From assembly GCF_003112455.1 (NCBI RefSeq), contig NZ_BDQX01000028.1, positions 1 to 64,000 on the forward strand: DNA of 64,000 bases. Reading direction: 5' to 3'. The translations under genes were made by a program, and so were the position numbers. The DNA is from Paenibacillus agaridevorans (GTDB lineage: Bacteria; Bacillota; Bacilli; Paenibacillales; Paenibacillaceae). Under the pieces are notes generated by a model that saw only the letters and a list, made by a program, of their open reading frames with translations, did no database searches and was not told where the DNA came from. Below are positions 51,720-60,343 of this stretch, in pieces; within the stretch, counting starts at the first letter, position 1, and every line of letters starts with the position of its first letter.

Positions 51720-51755
51720 AATAACCCCGCAATTAAAGTGAATTGCGGGGTTATT
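51720..51755 (-). terminator. Strong hairpin terminator
   Basis: AATAACCCCGCAATT (51720-51734) and its perfect complement (51741-51755) make a 15-bp stem with a 6-nt loop. On the minus strand it is followed by a T-rich tract (TTTTCATTTTCC), so it probably ends transcripts from the NHL gene, although 400 bp below its stop. The interval 51570-51719 above the ROK promoter holds no gene I can see. Confidence 0.75.
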
Positions 51756-51810
51756 GAAGCTCTTATACTTTCCTATATTTCGAGCCCCCCTACTCTCGCG
51801 TGGTAAATAA

Positions 51811-51988
51811 GGGGAAAAGCTCCCTTTAGTTGGCTGCCCTTTCGTTTCTTCGAAGTCTTAAAGGGAAATTCTCCCTCTAAATCAAGTGGATTAGAGAGCA
51901 GACGTCAATTGGATAGAGATTAGAGGGAGAATTTCCCTTTAAAGCCGCAAAATCCAGTATAAAAGCGAGATTAGAGGGGGATTTTCCC
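51811..51988. repeat. Cluster of four GGGA...TCCC intergenic repeats
   Basis: A motif of about 20 bp recurs four times: GGGGAAAAGCTCCCTTTAG (51811-51829); AAAGGGAAATTC then TCCCTCTAA (51860-51880); its perfect 21-bp reverse complement (51920-51940); and TTAGAGGGGGATTTTCCC (51971-51988). Each unit is itself a small dyad (AGGGA...TCCCT). The unit-to-unit spacing is 49, 60 and 51 bp. No ORF is present. It looks like a dispersed palindromic element of the genus, but this cannot be tested from one window. Confidence 0.75.
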
Positions 51989-52155
51989 ATTATTCTCATC
52001 ATGACTTGCTTTGGCTTATTTCGGTGCCGGGCATTGGCATTGCGGCATGCTGGACGAACCAGTCCAGAACTCCATGAAACATGCCCTCCGTAAATTCATG
52101 AGCGACATTAAATACTGTAATCTCGAAACGGTCAGGGGATACCTTCCTCCATTTG

Positions 52156-53082
52156 CTAGCTTTGACGGATAAGCTTCGTGATGCGGCCATCAAAAATCCA
52201 TTCTGCAATATAGACATCGCCATGCGAGTCGACACACACGCCATGCGGGGAGCTTACTTTATCCGCGCGATAATACGATTTCGGCAAGTTCGGCCATCCA
52301 GCCTGCTTATACGCTTGTTGATCTTCTCCAAGATGGGTAATAAGACGATCATTTTTATCCAGAATCGTGACTCTGCTGTGGAGATCCGGCAGATAGATCT
52401 CATCTCCGAAGAAGTAAAAGCTGCACGGAAAATCCAGATTATGATCGATAAACCGCTTATGCTCGCCTTCTAGCGTAAATACCTGAATGCGATTGTTGCT
52501 GCGATCCGCAACATATAGCTCCGGCTCATCTCCACGCAGGTTAACGGAAATGCCATGCGGCTCAAGCAGCTTGCCCGCTTCGGAGCCTCTTCCGCCCCAG
52601 GAACGCACATAGTCTCCCGCAGAGGTAAATTGATGTACATAATATTGACCATAGCCATCTGATACATAAATATCTCCATTAGGCGCCACGCATACATCCG
52701 TCGGAATATACTTACGCTCTGCATCATACAGATCAGGCCGATCCGGCTGACCGACTTCTAACAGCACCTCACCCTTAAGAGTTGTTTTTACTAATAGCGC
52801 TCTTACCGTATCTGTAAAGTATAAGTACTCTATGCCGTCCGCATCCCGGTGCAGATAAAATCCATGCGCTCCCCCTTCGAACTCATCGCCGAATGAATAC
52901 TTGAAGTTGCCCTCGCGGTCAAACACGACAACAGAGTGTTTGTTTGTATGATGGACATAAACATTGTCCTCCGCATCTACGCAAATACCATGTGTATAAC
53001 CATAAGCGATTCCCTCCGGAAGCCGGCCCCATCCCTCGGCCACTTCGTATTGATGCGTCTCGTTGCCAATGAATTTCCCCAT
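52156..53082 (-). CDS. NHL-repeat six-bladed beta-propeller protein
   Basis: A 308-residue protein without a signal peptide, built of NHL repeats: recurring GICVDAEDNVYV, DVCVAPNGDIYVSDGYG, GISVNLRGDEPELYVADRSNNRIQVF and GVCVDSHGDVYIAEW blocks define about six blades. NHL propellers bind ligands or act as lactonase-like hydrolases; no catalytic metal site is obvious to me. A good AGGGAGGG site precedes the ATG. It follows the RidA operon in the same direction but behind a terminator. Similar stand-alone NHL proteins often sit in sugar and environmental catabolic clusters; the function is open. Confidence 0.85.
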   Translation of the reverse strand: MGKFIGNETHQYEVAEGWGRLPEGIAYGYTHGICVDAEDNVYVHHTNKHSVVVFDREGNFKYSFGDEFEGGAHGFYLHRDADGIEYLYFTDTVRALLVKTTLKGEVLLEVGQPDRPDLYDAERKYIPTDVCVAPNGDIYVSDGYGQYYVHQFTSAGDYVRSWGGRGSEAGKLLEPHGISVNLRGDEPELYVADRSNNRIQVFTLEGEHKRFIDHNLDFPCSFYFFGDEIYLPDLHSRVTILDKNDRLITHLGEDQQAYKQAGWPNLPKSYYRADKVSSPHGVCVDSHGDVYIAEWIFDGRITKLIRQS

Positions 53083-53249
53083 ATGTATTAACCCTCCCTT
53101 TTAAAATCATGCGGCTCCAAGCGGCTTGGAAATCCTGTCTATCATTATACAATGTCTTGCTTTTATTACCAGTCACCCAAGTCACCAAACTTCTCCCTTG
53201 CCAACCGGTGAAATCCTGCCTTTGTTCTAACATAATCGGAAAGACCACA

Positions 53250-53284
53250 ACAAACAAACCGCCTCTCTGCAAAATAGAGGCGGT
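53250..53284 (-). terminator. Terminator after the RidA operon
   Basis: ACCGCCTCT (53258-53266) and AGAGGCGGT (53276-53284) form a perfect 9-bp stem with a 9-nt loop. On the minus strand TTTGTTTGTTG follows. It lies 19 bp below the RidA stop and separates that operon from the NHL gene. Confidence 0.75.
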
Positions 53285-53302
53285 CTTTTGCTGCTCGGAT
53301 GA

Positions 53303-53671
53303 TTACATCGTACCGTTGCTCATCTCGGCGACAACGTCGATTTCGACAAGCAAATCATAGTTCAAGTCGCAGTATACGGTTGTTCGCGCTGGATAAGGAG
53401 CGGTGAAATACCGAGCGTATATTTCGTTAAACTCTTTGTACAGCTCCCGTCTGGATAAGTAGATGTTTACTTTCTTGACATGGCAGAAATCAAGATTGTC
53501 TTTTCGTAATATTGCGAGAATATTTTCCATCGTTTGTACCGTCTGTTCTTCCAACGTAGGACCGACAACCGCACCTGTCTGCGGATCGAGCCCGCCTTGT
53601 CCGGAAACGAATATGGAGTCGCCGATACGAGAAGAAGAGGAGAAGGGCAACACTTTCGGCACGCTACTCAT
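53303..53671 (-). CDS. RidA/YjgF-family enamine/imine deaminase
   Basis: A 122-residue protein with the RidA fold: VLPFSSSSRIGDSIFVSGQGG, TVQTMENILAIL, and the conserved active-site arginine in YPARTTVYCDL. RidA proteins hydrolyse reactive imines or enamines to ketones and ammonia. I start it at ATG 53671 with AAAAGGTGG about 8 nt upstream, which gives normal family length; the TTG-initiated longer frame is less likely. It is the last gene of the SDR, creatininase, unknown, RidA operon, 36 bp below the unknown gene, so it is likely a dedicated pathway RidA and not the housekeeping one. Confidence 0.9.
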   Translation of the reverse strand: MSSVPKVLPFSSSSRIGDSIFVSGQGGLDPQTGAVVGPTLEEQTVQTMENILAILRKDNLDFCHVKKVNIYLSRRELYKEFNEIYARYFTAPYPARTTVYCDLNYDLLVEIDVVAEMSNGTM

Positions 53672-53707
53672 GTAAAAAACCACCTTTTCTATTAATATAT
53701 GGTTCAA

Positions 53708-54826
53708 CTAAAGCTGTCCGTTATATTTGATATGCAACGCAGGAGTTTGAATCGTCGCATTGTGATGGAGGGATTCCATCGAATAATGAATCATTCCGGT
53801 TGTAAGCAACGTCCTTTCGATCGGCACGGGAGATTGCCCGCTAAGGACCATATCCTCAATCCTTGCCGTTAACGTCTCGAAATGATTGAACGGACGCGCC
53901 AAATCTGATTCGAACCGTACCGCGTATTCCTCGCTTGCAAGTGTTCGCCATGCAACGGACCACTGCTGAACTTCGTTCGGCAGTTGCAGCACATACCCCG
54001 TTACCCCGTCCGCGTACCTCGCTGTCATTAATACAGGATCGTTTACTCTTGTCCGCGGATGTCCAACCCGGCGATCCGGATGAGTTGCGAGCGCCAGATG
54101 CATCAATTGTTCCGGCCACTCTCCCCGATCCATCTCCTCCCAGACTTGTTCGCCTTGGACAACTCGAATGGACGTTACGCCGGTTTCTCCTCCCGAACGT
54201 CTCTCCGCTAACGACTGCAACGCTTCCCATGCATGATAGCCGTAATCCTCGGTTCCCCCAAAGCTGACCGCAAGCAGTTCCTGCGGCTTCTGCAACGACG
54301 CTTCGTTGACGGCCGGAACGAGCGGAACGAGCGGAATCGAAGAGCCTCCCAAAAAAGGAATTCCGCGCGCTTTCAATGACCGGTATATCCATAAGGCATC
54401 GTCCATGTGCCACGACAAGTGCTTATCAGAAAAGATCGGGACCCGCACGCCAATCTCATCGAGCGCATTCAGCGTTTCCTCCGCAAAGCGCCGGCGCGGA
54501 TAGTCTTTCTGACCGTTCGGGACCATCGGATACTGCCCATGCTCTCCTATAATCAGAACGCCTGCAAGCCCCTGACCGTGACGGTTAGCTTCGACAATCG
54601 CTTCTTTAATCGTCCCGCAAATCGGTATTCCCGCACGCGCCGCCTCCTCCCTGCTCATATCGTTATCAGGAAATTGATCCAAATAAAGCGACGCGACCTC
54701 GATGCGCGGCTTGAATCCGAGCTGTCCGAACAGACGCCCGACAATGACTTCGGCATGTGAATTGTAACGATACTCCGTTATAATAACGGCTACTTTCGGC
54801 TTGGCCGATCCACCCGTTTGCCCCAT
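53708..54826 (-). CDS. Uncharacterised 372-residue protein in SDR-creatininase-RidA operon
   Basis: I do not recognise a named domain. The start is ATG 54826, which overlaps the creatininase stop (TAATG), so translation is coupled; the longer open frame above it is out-of-frame creatininase sequence. The first 130 residues look Rossmann-like (VAVIITEYRYNSHAEVIVG, NDMSREEAARAGIPICGTI), followed by LIIGEHGQYPMVPNGQKDYP, FSDKHLSWHMDDALWIYR, IPFLGGSSIPLVP and SFGGTEDYGYHAWEALQ. The His/Glu/Asp-rich motifs HGQYP, DKHLSW and GTEDYGYHA could form an active or metal site. No signal peptide is visible. From memory, similar 'hypothetical proteins' exist in Planctomycetes; that is unchecked. Its operon suggests an enzymatic step on the same substrate as creatininase and SDR. 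Confidence 0.8.
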   Translation of the reverse strand: MGQTGGSAKPKVAVIITEYRYNSHAEVIVGRLFGQLGFKPRIEVASLYLDQFPDNDMSREEAARAGIPICGTIKEAIVEANRHGQGLAGVLIIGEHGQYPMVPNGQKDYPRRRFAEETLNALDEIGVRVPIFSDKHLSWHMDDALWIYRSLKARGIPFLGGSSIPLVPLVPAVNEASLQKPQELLAVSFGGTEDYGYHAWEALQSLAERRSGGETGVTSIRVVQGEQVWEEMDRGEWPEQLMHLALATHPDRRVGHPRTRVNDPVLMTARYADGVTGYVLQLPNEVQQWSVAWRTLASEEYAVRFESDLARPFNHFETLTARIEDMVLSGQSPVPIERTLLTTGMIHYSMESLHHNATIQTPALHIKYNGQL

Positions 54827-55653
54827 TATCGATTGCCCCTTTTCTCCCGATCCACCTTCTCCGCACTCCCTGCCTGCCCAATGTTCTCCATAGAACTGCA
54901 GCAAGAGACCAGCCACTCCCCAACTGCCCTTGCAATTACGTAAAAAAAGTGCTCGCCCAGCTCTTTCGTCGCCCCGCCCGGCGAGTCGGTATAACCGTCC
55001 CAACCGGTAATGATGCCGCGACGGCCGACGAAGACATTCGTCATCCCGCGCGCGATCGAAGTAATGGCGGGATGCTCCTGCTTCTCGAAGGGGCCGGTCA
55101 CGACTTCCGGATTGAGCGCCATCATCATGGCTGCTTCGAATGCGCCAGCATGGCCAGGCACCGGACCGATCTCCCCGGCATTTGCGTCCGCCAATGCTTG
55201 CTTCGCCAAGTTCCAATAAGACGCGGCAGCCGTCCACATCGGATATTGTAGAGCCAGATCCACTGCTGCTTGCTGCATCACCCACTCGTTACCGCCGTGG
55301 CCGTTCACGAAGACGAGCTTCCCGAAACCATCAAGACTCAAGCTCCGTCCAATGTCCATCAGTATCTGCAGGTATACCTCTGATGATATGGACAACGTTC
55401 CCCCGAACGCGAGATGATGCTCCGAGCAGCCGATGCCAAGCACCGGCGCCATCAGGAGTTTCGCCCCAGCACCTGTGGCGATTCCAATTGCCTCCCGGCA
55501 TATTCGTTCGCAGATCACCGTATCCGTCCACACCGGAAGATGCGGGCCATGCTGCTCCGTAGCGGCCAAGGGAATGACCACAGTGTAACCGTCATTGGCG
55601 AATTGCTTCAATTGTTCGCGCGTGTATGCGCCAAAGTCTATTCCGTTCAACAC
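54826..55653 (-). CDS. Creatininase-family amidohydrolase
   Basis: A 275-residue cytoplasmic metalloenzyme. The family's metal ligands are all visible: E33 and H35 in ATEQHGPHLP, D44 in WTDTVI, H119 and E123 in NGHGGNEW. Members hydrolyse amide bonds of cyclic or formamide compounds, or process peptides (MftE), so the family name does not fix the substrate. The start overlaps the SDR gene by 7 bp and its stop overlaps the next start by 1 bp. This tight packing indicates a single pathway operon. Confidence 0.92.
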   Translation of the reverse strand: MLNGIDFGAYTREQLKQFANDGYTVVIPLAATEQHGPHLPVWTDTVICERICREAIGIATGAGAKLLMAPVLGIGCSEHHLAFGGTLSISSEVYLQILMDIGRSLSLDGFGKLVFVNGHGGNEWVMQQAAVDLALQYPMWTAAASYWNLAKQALADANAGEIGPVPGHAGAFEAAMMMALNPEVVTGPFEKQEHPAITSIARGMTNVFVGRRGIITGWDGYTDSPGGATKELGEHFFYVIARAVGEWLVSCCSSMENIGQAGSAEKVDREKRGNR

Positions 55654-56375
55654 ATGAATCCTCCATCTATTGGATAGAGTGAGCCTGTAACGTAAGCGGC
55701 GTCATCCGAGAGCAAGAATGCCGCCAAACAGGCGACCTCTTCCGGACGGCCGCTTCTCCCGATCAGGTTATGCGTGGACTGAAGACCATCGGGGGATTTG
55801 ATATCTCCCGGCACGATCGCATTAGCACGCACGCCGAACGGCGCTTGCTCAACCGCGATAATACGAGTCAGATGATTGATCGCTGCTTTCGCCGAGCTGT
55901 AAGCAATCGGAGCATTCTTGAGCGGAATATTGCCGAGCACGGAAGATGTATTGACGATAGTCCCTCCGCCCGACTCTTTCATCATCTCCACGACATATTT
56001 ATTGACGATAAACGTGCTTGTCAACGTTCCCTCGATGACAAGGTTCCACTCCTGCAACGACGCCTCGGAAATCGTCTTCCAGATTTGGGTGTAGACGTTA
56101 TGGAACAAACCATCCAATCGGCCGTATTTGATCTTTATTTGCTGAATTACATCTTTAACTTGTTCTTCATTTGTCGCATCTGACGCATACAGATCCAATC
56201 GTTCCCCGTACATTCGTTTCCATTCCAGGAACTCATCAACTGTGGAGAGCTCGTGCAAATCCGAACCAATCACCCATGCTCCCTCTTTCAGGAAGTGTTC
56301 GACTGAAGCTTTGCCTATCAGTCCCAATGCGCCGGTAATCCAAATAATCTTATTCTCTAAGCTCTTTTTGTACAC
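55647..56375 (-). CDS. Short-chain dehydrogenase/reductase (SDR)
   Basis: A 242-residue classical SDR. The NAD(P) site TGALGLIG lies at about residues 14-21, the conserved N-x-Y/A region appears as FHNVYT, and the catalytic set S-Y-K is in NTSSVLG and YSSAKAA (Y about 159, K about 163). The end DDAAYVTGSLYPIDGGF is canonical. I start it at GTG 56375, with AGGAGG 7 nt upstream. It is the first gene of the four-gene operon and would oxidise or reduce a hydroxyl of the pathway substrate. Confidence 0.92.
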   Translation of the reverse strand: MYKKSLENKIIWITGALGLIGKASVEHFLKEGAWVIGSDLHELSTVDEFLEWKRMYGERLDLYASDATNEEQVKDVIQQIKIKYGRLDGLFHNVYTQIWKTISEASLQEWNLVIEGTLTSTFIVNKYVVEMMKESGGGTIVNTSSVLGNIPLKNAPIAYSSAKAAINHLTRIIAVEQAPFGVRANAIVPGDIKSPDGLQSTHNLIGRSGRPEEVACLAAFLLSDDAAYVTGSLYPIDGGFMC

Positions 56376-56433
56376 GTATGATCCTCCTACCCTCACCGTT
56401 CTCCGTCCGTTACCCTTTCACTCCGCCTAGTTA

Positions 56434-59400
56434 TTATGATTTAGTCATGATGTTGTAGAGTATCTGTACAAATTGCGCTCTGCTTGCCGAATCTTGCGGC
56501 AGGATGTTGCCATTGGTACCGGAGATTATTCCCGCTTTCACAAACTGTTCAATGGCGTGATTGGCATAATCGGCAATCTTCCCTGCATCCTTGAAGTCTG
56601 ACAGATTTTTGACGTTGCCTGCTGCCGGCCGTTCATTGATGTTCGTAAGCGCATTGTATACCAACACAAACAATTCCTGTCTGGTCACCTGTCTGTCAGG
56701 GGCAAATTTATTGCCGCCTACCCCGTTGGTAATTCCCAAATGCTTCGCCACTGCAAGATATCCGGTGTAGTAGGTGTTCCCTGCATCACCGAAGTTGTTT
56801 CCGGTGTTTTCATCAGGACTGATACCGAAAGCTCTCATCATCATGACCAAGGCTTGCGCTCTGGTTACACTGTCATGCGAACCGAAGTTTCCATTGCCCA
56901 CCCCTGTAGTGATTCCTCTTGCCGCCGCAAAGGTAACCGCATCATAGTACCATGCGCCCTCTGCCACATCTGCAAAGTCGACCTTGTTGTACGCGACTGC
57001 AAACCTCGAGGCTCCTTCTATCTTGAAGGTCAGTATTCCTGTTGCCGGGTCGTAGATGCCACTGGTCACTATCACCGGTAGCCCCTCTTCGTTGATGGCA
57101 TAAGCGACAATGGCATTCGGATTTTCTCCTGCTTTCAGTGTATACGGAATAGCTGCTTCCGCTTTGCCTACAAGCTGTGGTATTCCCTTTTCTCCGCTTG
57201 CAATATCAAAGCTCACTACCGGTCTGCTGCCAACCTGGCTCCGAATTCCAGCCGGCAATTCGGTGTCTTTCTCCTTCGCAGCCGTAATGGTTATGGTCCC
57301 CGCCGACTGTTTCAGAAGTCCTTCTGCCGTCCTGTCATCCAAGGTCATCGTTCCAAACGGTGTAGAAACGACCAAGGTATCCGCCTTGCTATCTATGAAT
57401 GCTTTTAGGGCTTCATCTGTCAGACTAATACCCGCTGTCCCGGCATCCGCCCCCGCGTTCACTTCAATTCTAACTGTCGTCACTGTTCCTGCACCTTGCT
57501 TTGCCGCTTCAGCCTCAGCCTTCGCGATGGCATCCTCCACCTGTTTCTCGGATATTGGCGCTACAGCCTTTCCGTTCTGATCTGTCGCGGGTTTTACAGG
57601 TATCGTCGTTGTTACACGTCCATCCTCAAACGTTGTTCCAGGCACCGATGTTGGTGTTGGTGTCGGGGAAGGCGTCCCCGGACTTGTCGTCCCGTTCACC
57701 ATCTTTATCAGCACGACATCTTTAATCCCGGATATATTTCCGGCCGCATCAATGGCCTTTACCCTGTACCTGCGTACCGTACCGGTCTCCAATCCGGCGT
57801 GAATATATGTTGTTGAATCCGTTCTGACCGTTCCATTAATCCCGCCTATCTCCGGCGAGTTCAACACTTCCAGAATATATCCGACAACGCCTACATCATC
57901 AGTAGCCGGCGACCAGCTTACACGAACTTCGCTGCCGGAGATTTGCTCGGCTTTCAAACCCTCCGGAGCCGTTGGCGGTGTTACATCCAGTTCCGTATTG
58001 ACCTGCCAAAGCATAGCAGGACCGGTGATGCCCCCGGTACCCAGTTCATCCAGGACTTCATTTCCCACATCAACGACAATCAAATTCGGTTCGCCAAATT
58101 TAATCGCCGGCGTAGCGTCAAATTCCCACGGTTTCATCAGAGGAGAACCCTTCTGAACTAATGTCAGCTCTGTACCGTTCATCCATACTCTCGCTGTCTC
58201 ATCAATACTGCTGAACCAAAGCCGAATCGGCTTTCCTGTATTAAACTCCGAGTCCACATCAACCGTTGTTCTGTACCAGGCATGTCCTTTGTAATAACCA
58301 ATCCCCTGATCGGACCAGGACTCCGAATAGGTTTTCAGTTTCATCCAGGATTCCGTTCCCAACCCAGGTTTCCAGAGCCCCAATTTATCCCCGGAACCAT
58401 TCGGGAACAGCATAACATGCCATTCGTCCGGCAACTCGGCAACCATTCGGTTGCCGTTGCTGAGCCGTTGACTTCCCTGATTTGTGATTTTATCAAAGAA
58501 CCAGTCCGTATAATTATAGGAGGCAAGGGTATTGAGCATGACAGGAGAGTGAATAACAGCCTGTTCTCTTACTTTAGAGATTTGATCGAATTTTTCCTTA
58601 GCCTCAATAAACTTAAAGCTGTTAATCCGTTCCTTCATTTGAAGGAAGTTATCGCCAAAGCTAAAAGCAACGCGCACCATATTGACCCGTCTGGCATATA
58701 CGGGATCCGCTGCCCGTTGCGCCGCATCTTCAGCTTCCCTTAGCGACTGCTCCATCGCCTGCATGACACTGTCACTTAAAATATGCTGAAAATCATGGAT
58801 ACTTCCCGCATAATAATCTGCTTGGGCAAAAGCATTTTCCAAAATGTCAAAATGTCTTTTCATCGGCTCTGCGGCAGATCCATAAAACGTTGTAAAGTAG
58901 TCCTCCAGCAAAGCAGCCACATCCAGATCGGGGTTCCACATCATCTTGGCCGCCAAATAGAGCGTTGGTCCATGATAGGCCCACGCCGGAAGCGCCTCGC
59001 CGCGTATGCCGATAATACCCTGTTCGTAGAAATACTTGTATTCTGAGCCTATTCTTTCTGTAAGCGAAAAAGGTAGCCCCGGATCAGCAAGATTATAAAG
59101 ATAATCATATATCATTACGTTAGGACTCACCCTTTTCCAGCCGTCAATCATGTCCTTGATGTGCTGTCGCTCCCACGAAAGCGGATTGTCAATGCTTTTC
59201 ATCCTATCCGTTCTAATGGAAGCGATGATCGGCACTATCCTGGGATCCGGCATATGCTTTACTGGCGGATAATAATACTCGTCATAGGCAAAGAAAGAAA
59301 TTTTCACATCATGATATCCGGCATCATCAAGCTTTTCCAAAACAAGATTAAAAAATTTCATATAGCGATCTGTTAACGATAATGTTCCTCCATGTATGGC

Positions 59401-60309
59401 ACCCTTAAAATCCCCGTCCCACTCAGGGTCAGGCTGGAGTACCAATACAGGTCCGTCATTGGGTCCCATTCTTAGATATTCAAGCTTGGGATCTGCATCC
59501 AATCTTCTGATTGCCTCCGCCACGACAAGGTTCAGTACTTCCGGCTTGGTCACATCGTATTGTCCGGTCGGATTTCCTTTGGCATCAGGCAAAAACAAAT
59601 CAGGACGTTCTTTATTCGTAGGCGATGTAATCAGTAATCCATGATTTCCTAACGTTTTCTGATTCAGACGCATATGTTCGACCCAAGGTACACCTTCTGT
59701 CAGATTGACGCCCACCGGCAAACCGGCACCCACGACATATGGCGCAACAGCTTGCAAAAAGCGGAAATCAAAGCCCGGGTGCTGGATGTTGTCCTGATAA
59801 CCGACCGCAATTGTACGCATAGACGGAACTACGGTGCCGATATCACCGGGCATGAACCACCGCACGCCAATTTGCTCCAGGAGCTCGTAAGCGGCATAAA
59901 GGCTTCCTTTGTCATCGTCATCCAATCCTGCTAATCGAATGATCCCCTCCTTCACATATAGCTGGAATGAATCGGGTTCAGTTCCTTTGGCACGGATTGC
60001 GGCCTTAGCTGCATCAAGATCTGGAGCAGCTCTTCCGATATAGATCTTTGTGCCCTGTACCTCGGCCGTGTCATCAGCCACAGGCAGTTCTACTCCAGAT
60101 ATTTGCCGAATAAAGTCTTTGAGTTCCTGCATCGCCTTCTTTTCATATTCGGTTGCACTTTGCGACAAGATGATCGTAGACCGTGATTTTCCGTTCTCCA
60201 CCAATACGAGCTTGGGATCCGTAGGGCCATTTGCAGCCAATGCCTGGGGCACCGAAGCAAACAACAACCCAATGATTAATCCCCAGCAAAGAAAAAGTTT
60301 TCTTGTCAA
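56434..60309 (-). CDS. DUF4838 surface protein with FN3 and three SLH repeats
   Basis: A 1291-residue exported protein. Signal peptide (1-26, VPQALAA); an alpha-glucuronidase/hexosaminidase-like N-domain (about 32-125); a DUF4838 barrel (about 185-470: GVRWFMPGDIG, YLRMGPNDG, KISFFAYDEYYYPP, NVMIYDYLY); helical region; a jelly-roll sugar-binding-like domain (about 650-770); FN3 (about 780-875); a Pro/Thr linker; a beta module (about 890-1095); and SLH repeats (about 1105-1291). DUF4838 proteins are putative glycosidases. TTG 60309 is the best start: AGGAG lies 9 nt before it, as for its paralogue's GTG. It is 34 bp below that paralogue. The SLH end would tie it to the wall. Substrate unknown. 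Confidence 0.87.
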   Translation of the reverse strand: MTRKLFLCWGLIIGLLFASVPQALAANGPTDPKLVLVENGKSRSTIILSQSATEYEKKAMQELKDFIRQISGVELPVADDTAEVQGTKIYIGRAAPDLDAAKAAIRAKGTEPDSFQLYVKEGIIRLAGLDDDDKGSLYAAYELLEQIGVRWFMPGDIGTVVPSMRTIAVGYQDNIQHPGFDFRFLQAVAPYVVGAGLPVGVNLTEGVPWVEHMRLNQKTLGNHGLLITSPTNKERPDLFLPDAKGNPTGQYDVTKPEVLNLVVAEAIRRLDADPKLEYLRMGPNDGPVLVLQPDPEWDGDFKGAIHGGTLSLTDRYMKFFNLVLEKLDDAGYHDVKISFFAYDEYYYPPVKHMPDPRIVPIIASIRTDRMKSIDNPLSWERQHIKDMIDGWKRVSPNVMIYDYLYNLADPGLPFSLTERIGSEYKYFYEQGIIGIRGEALPAWAYHGPTLYLAAKMMWNPDLDVAALLEDYFTTFYGSAAEPMKRHFDILENAFAQADYYAGSIHDFQHILSDSVMQAMEQSLREAEDAAQRAADPVYARRVNMVRVAFSFGDNFLQMKERINSFKFIEAKEKFDQISKVREQAVIHSPVMLNTLASYNYTDWFFDKITNQGSQRLSNGNRMVAELPDEWHVMLFPNGSGDKLGLWKPGLGTESWMKLKTYSESWSDQGIGYYKGHAWYRTTVDVDSEFNTGKPIRLWFSSIDETARVWMNGTELTLVQKGSPLMKPWEFDATPAIKFGEPNLIVVDVGNEVLDELGTGGITGPAMLWQVNTELDVTPPTAPEGLKAEQISGSEVRVSWSPATDDVGVVGYILEVLNSPEIGGINGTVRTDSTTYIHAGLETGTVRRYRVKAIDAAGNISGIKDVVLIKMVNGTTSPGTPSPTPTPTSVPGTTFEDGRVTTTIPVKPATDQNGKAVAPISEKQVEDAIAKAEAEAAKQGAGTVTTVRIEVNAGADAGTAGISLTDEALKAFIDSKADTLVVSTPFGTMTLDDRTAEGLLKQSAGTITITAAKEKDTELPAGIRSQVGSRPVVSFDIASGEKGIPQLVGKAEAAIPYTLKAGENPNAIVAYAINEEGLPVIVTSGIYDPATGILTFKIEGASRFAVAYNKVDFADVAEGAWYYDAVTFAAARGITTGVGNGNFGSHDSVTRAQALVMMMRAFGISPDENTGNNFGDAGNTYYTGYLAVAKHLGITNGVGGNKFAPDRQVTRQELFVLVYNALTNINERPAAGNVKNLSDFKDAGKIADYANHAIEQFVKAGIISGTNGNILPQDSASRAQFVQILYNIMTKS

Positions 60310-60343
60310 GATGCTCAACTCCTATCATCCATAATTTAGAGGG

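Noticed and set aside
54827-55285. 153-residue N-terminal extension of the unknown protein
   Set aside because: It lies out of frame inside the creatininase gene, is Arg/Gly/Ser-rich, and a coupled TAATG start exists at 54826.
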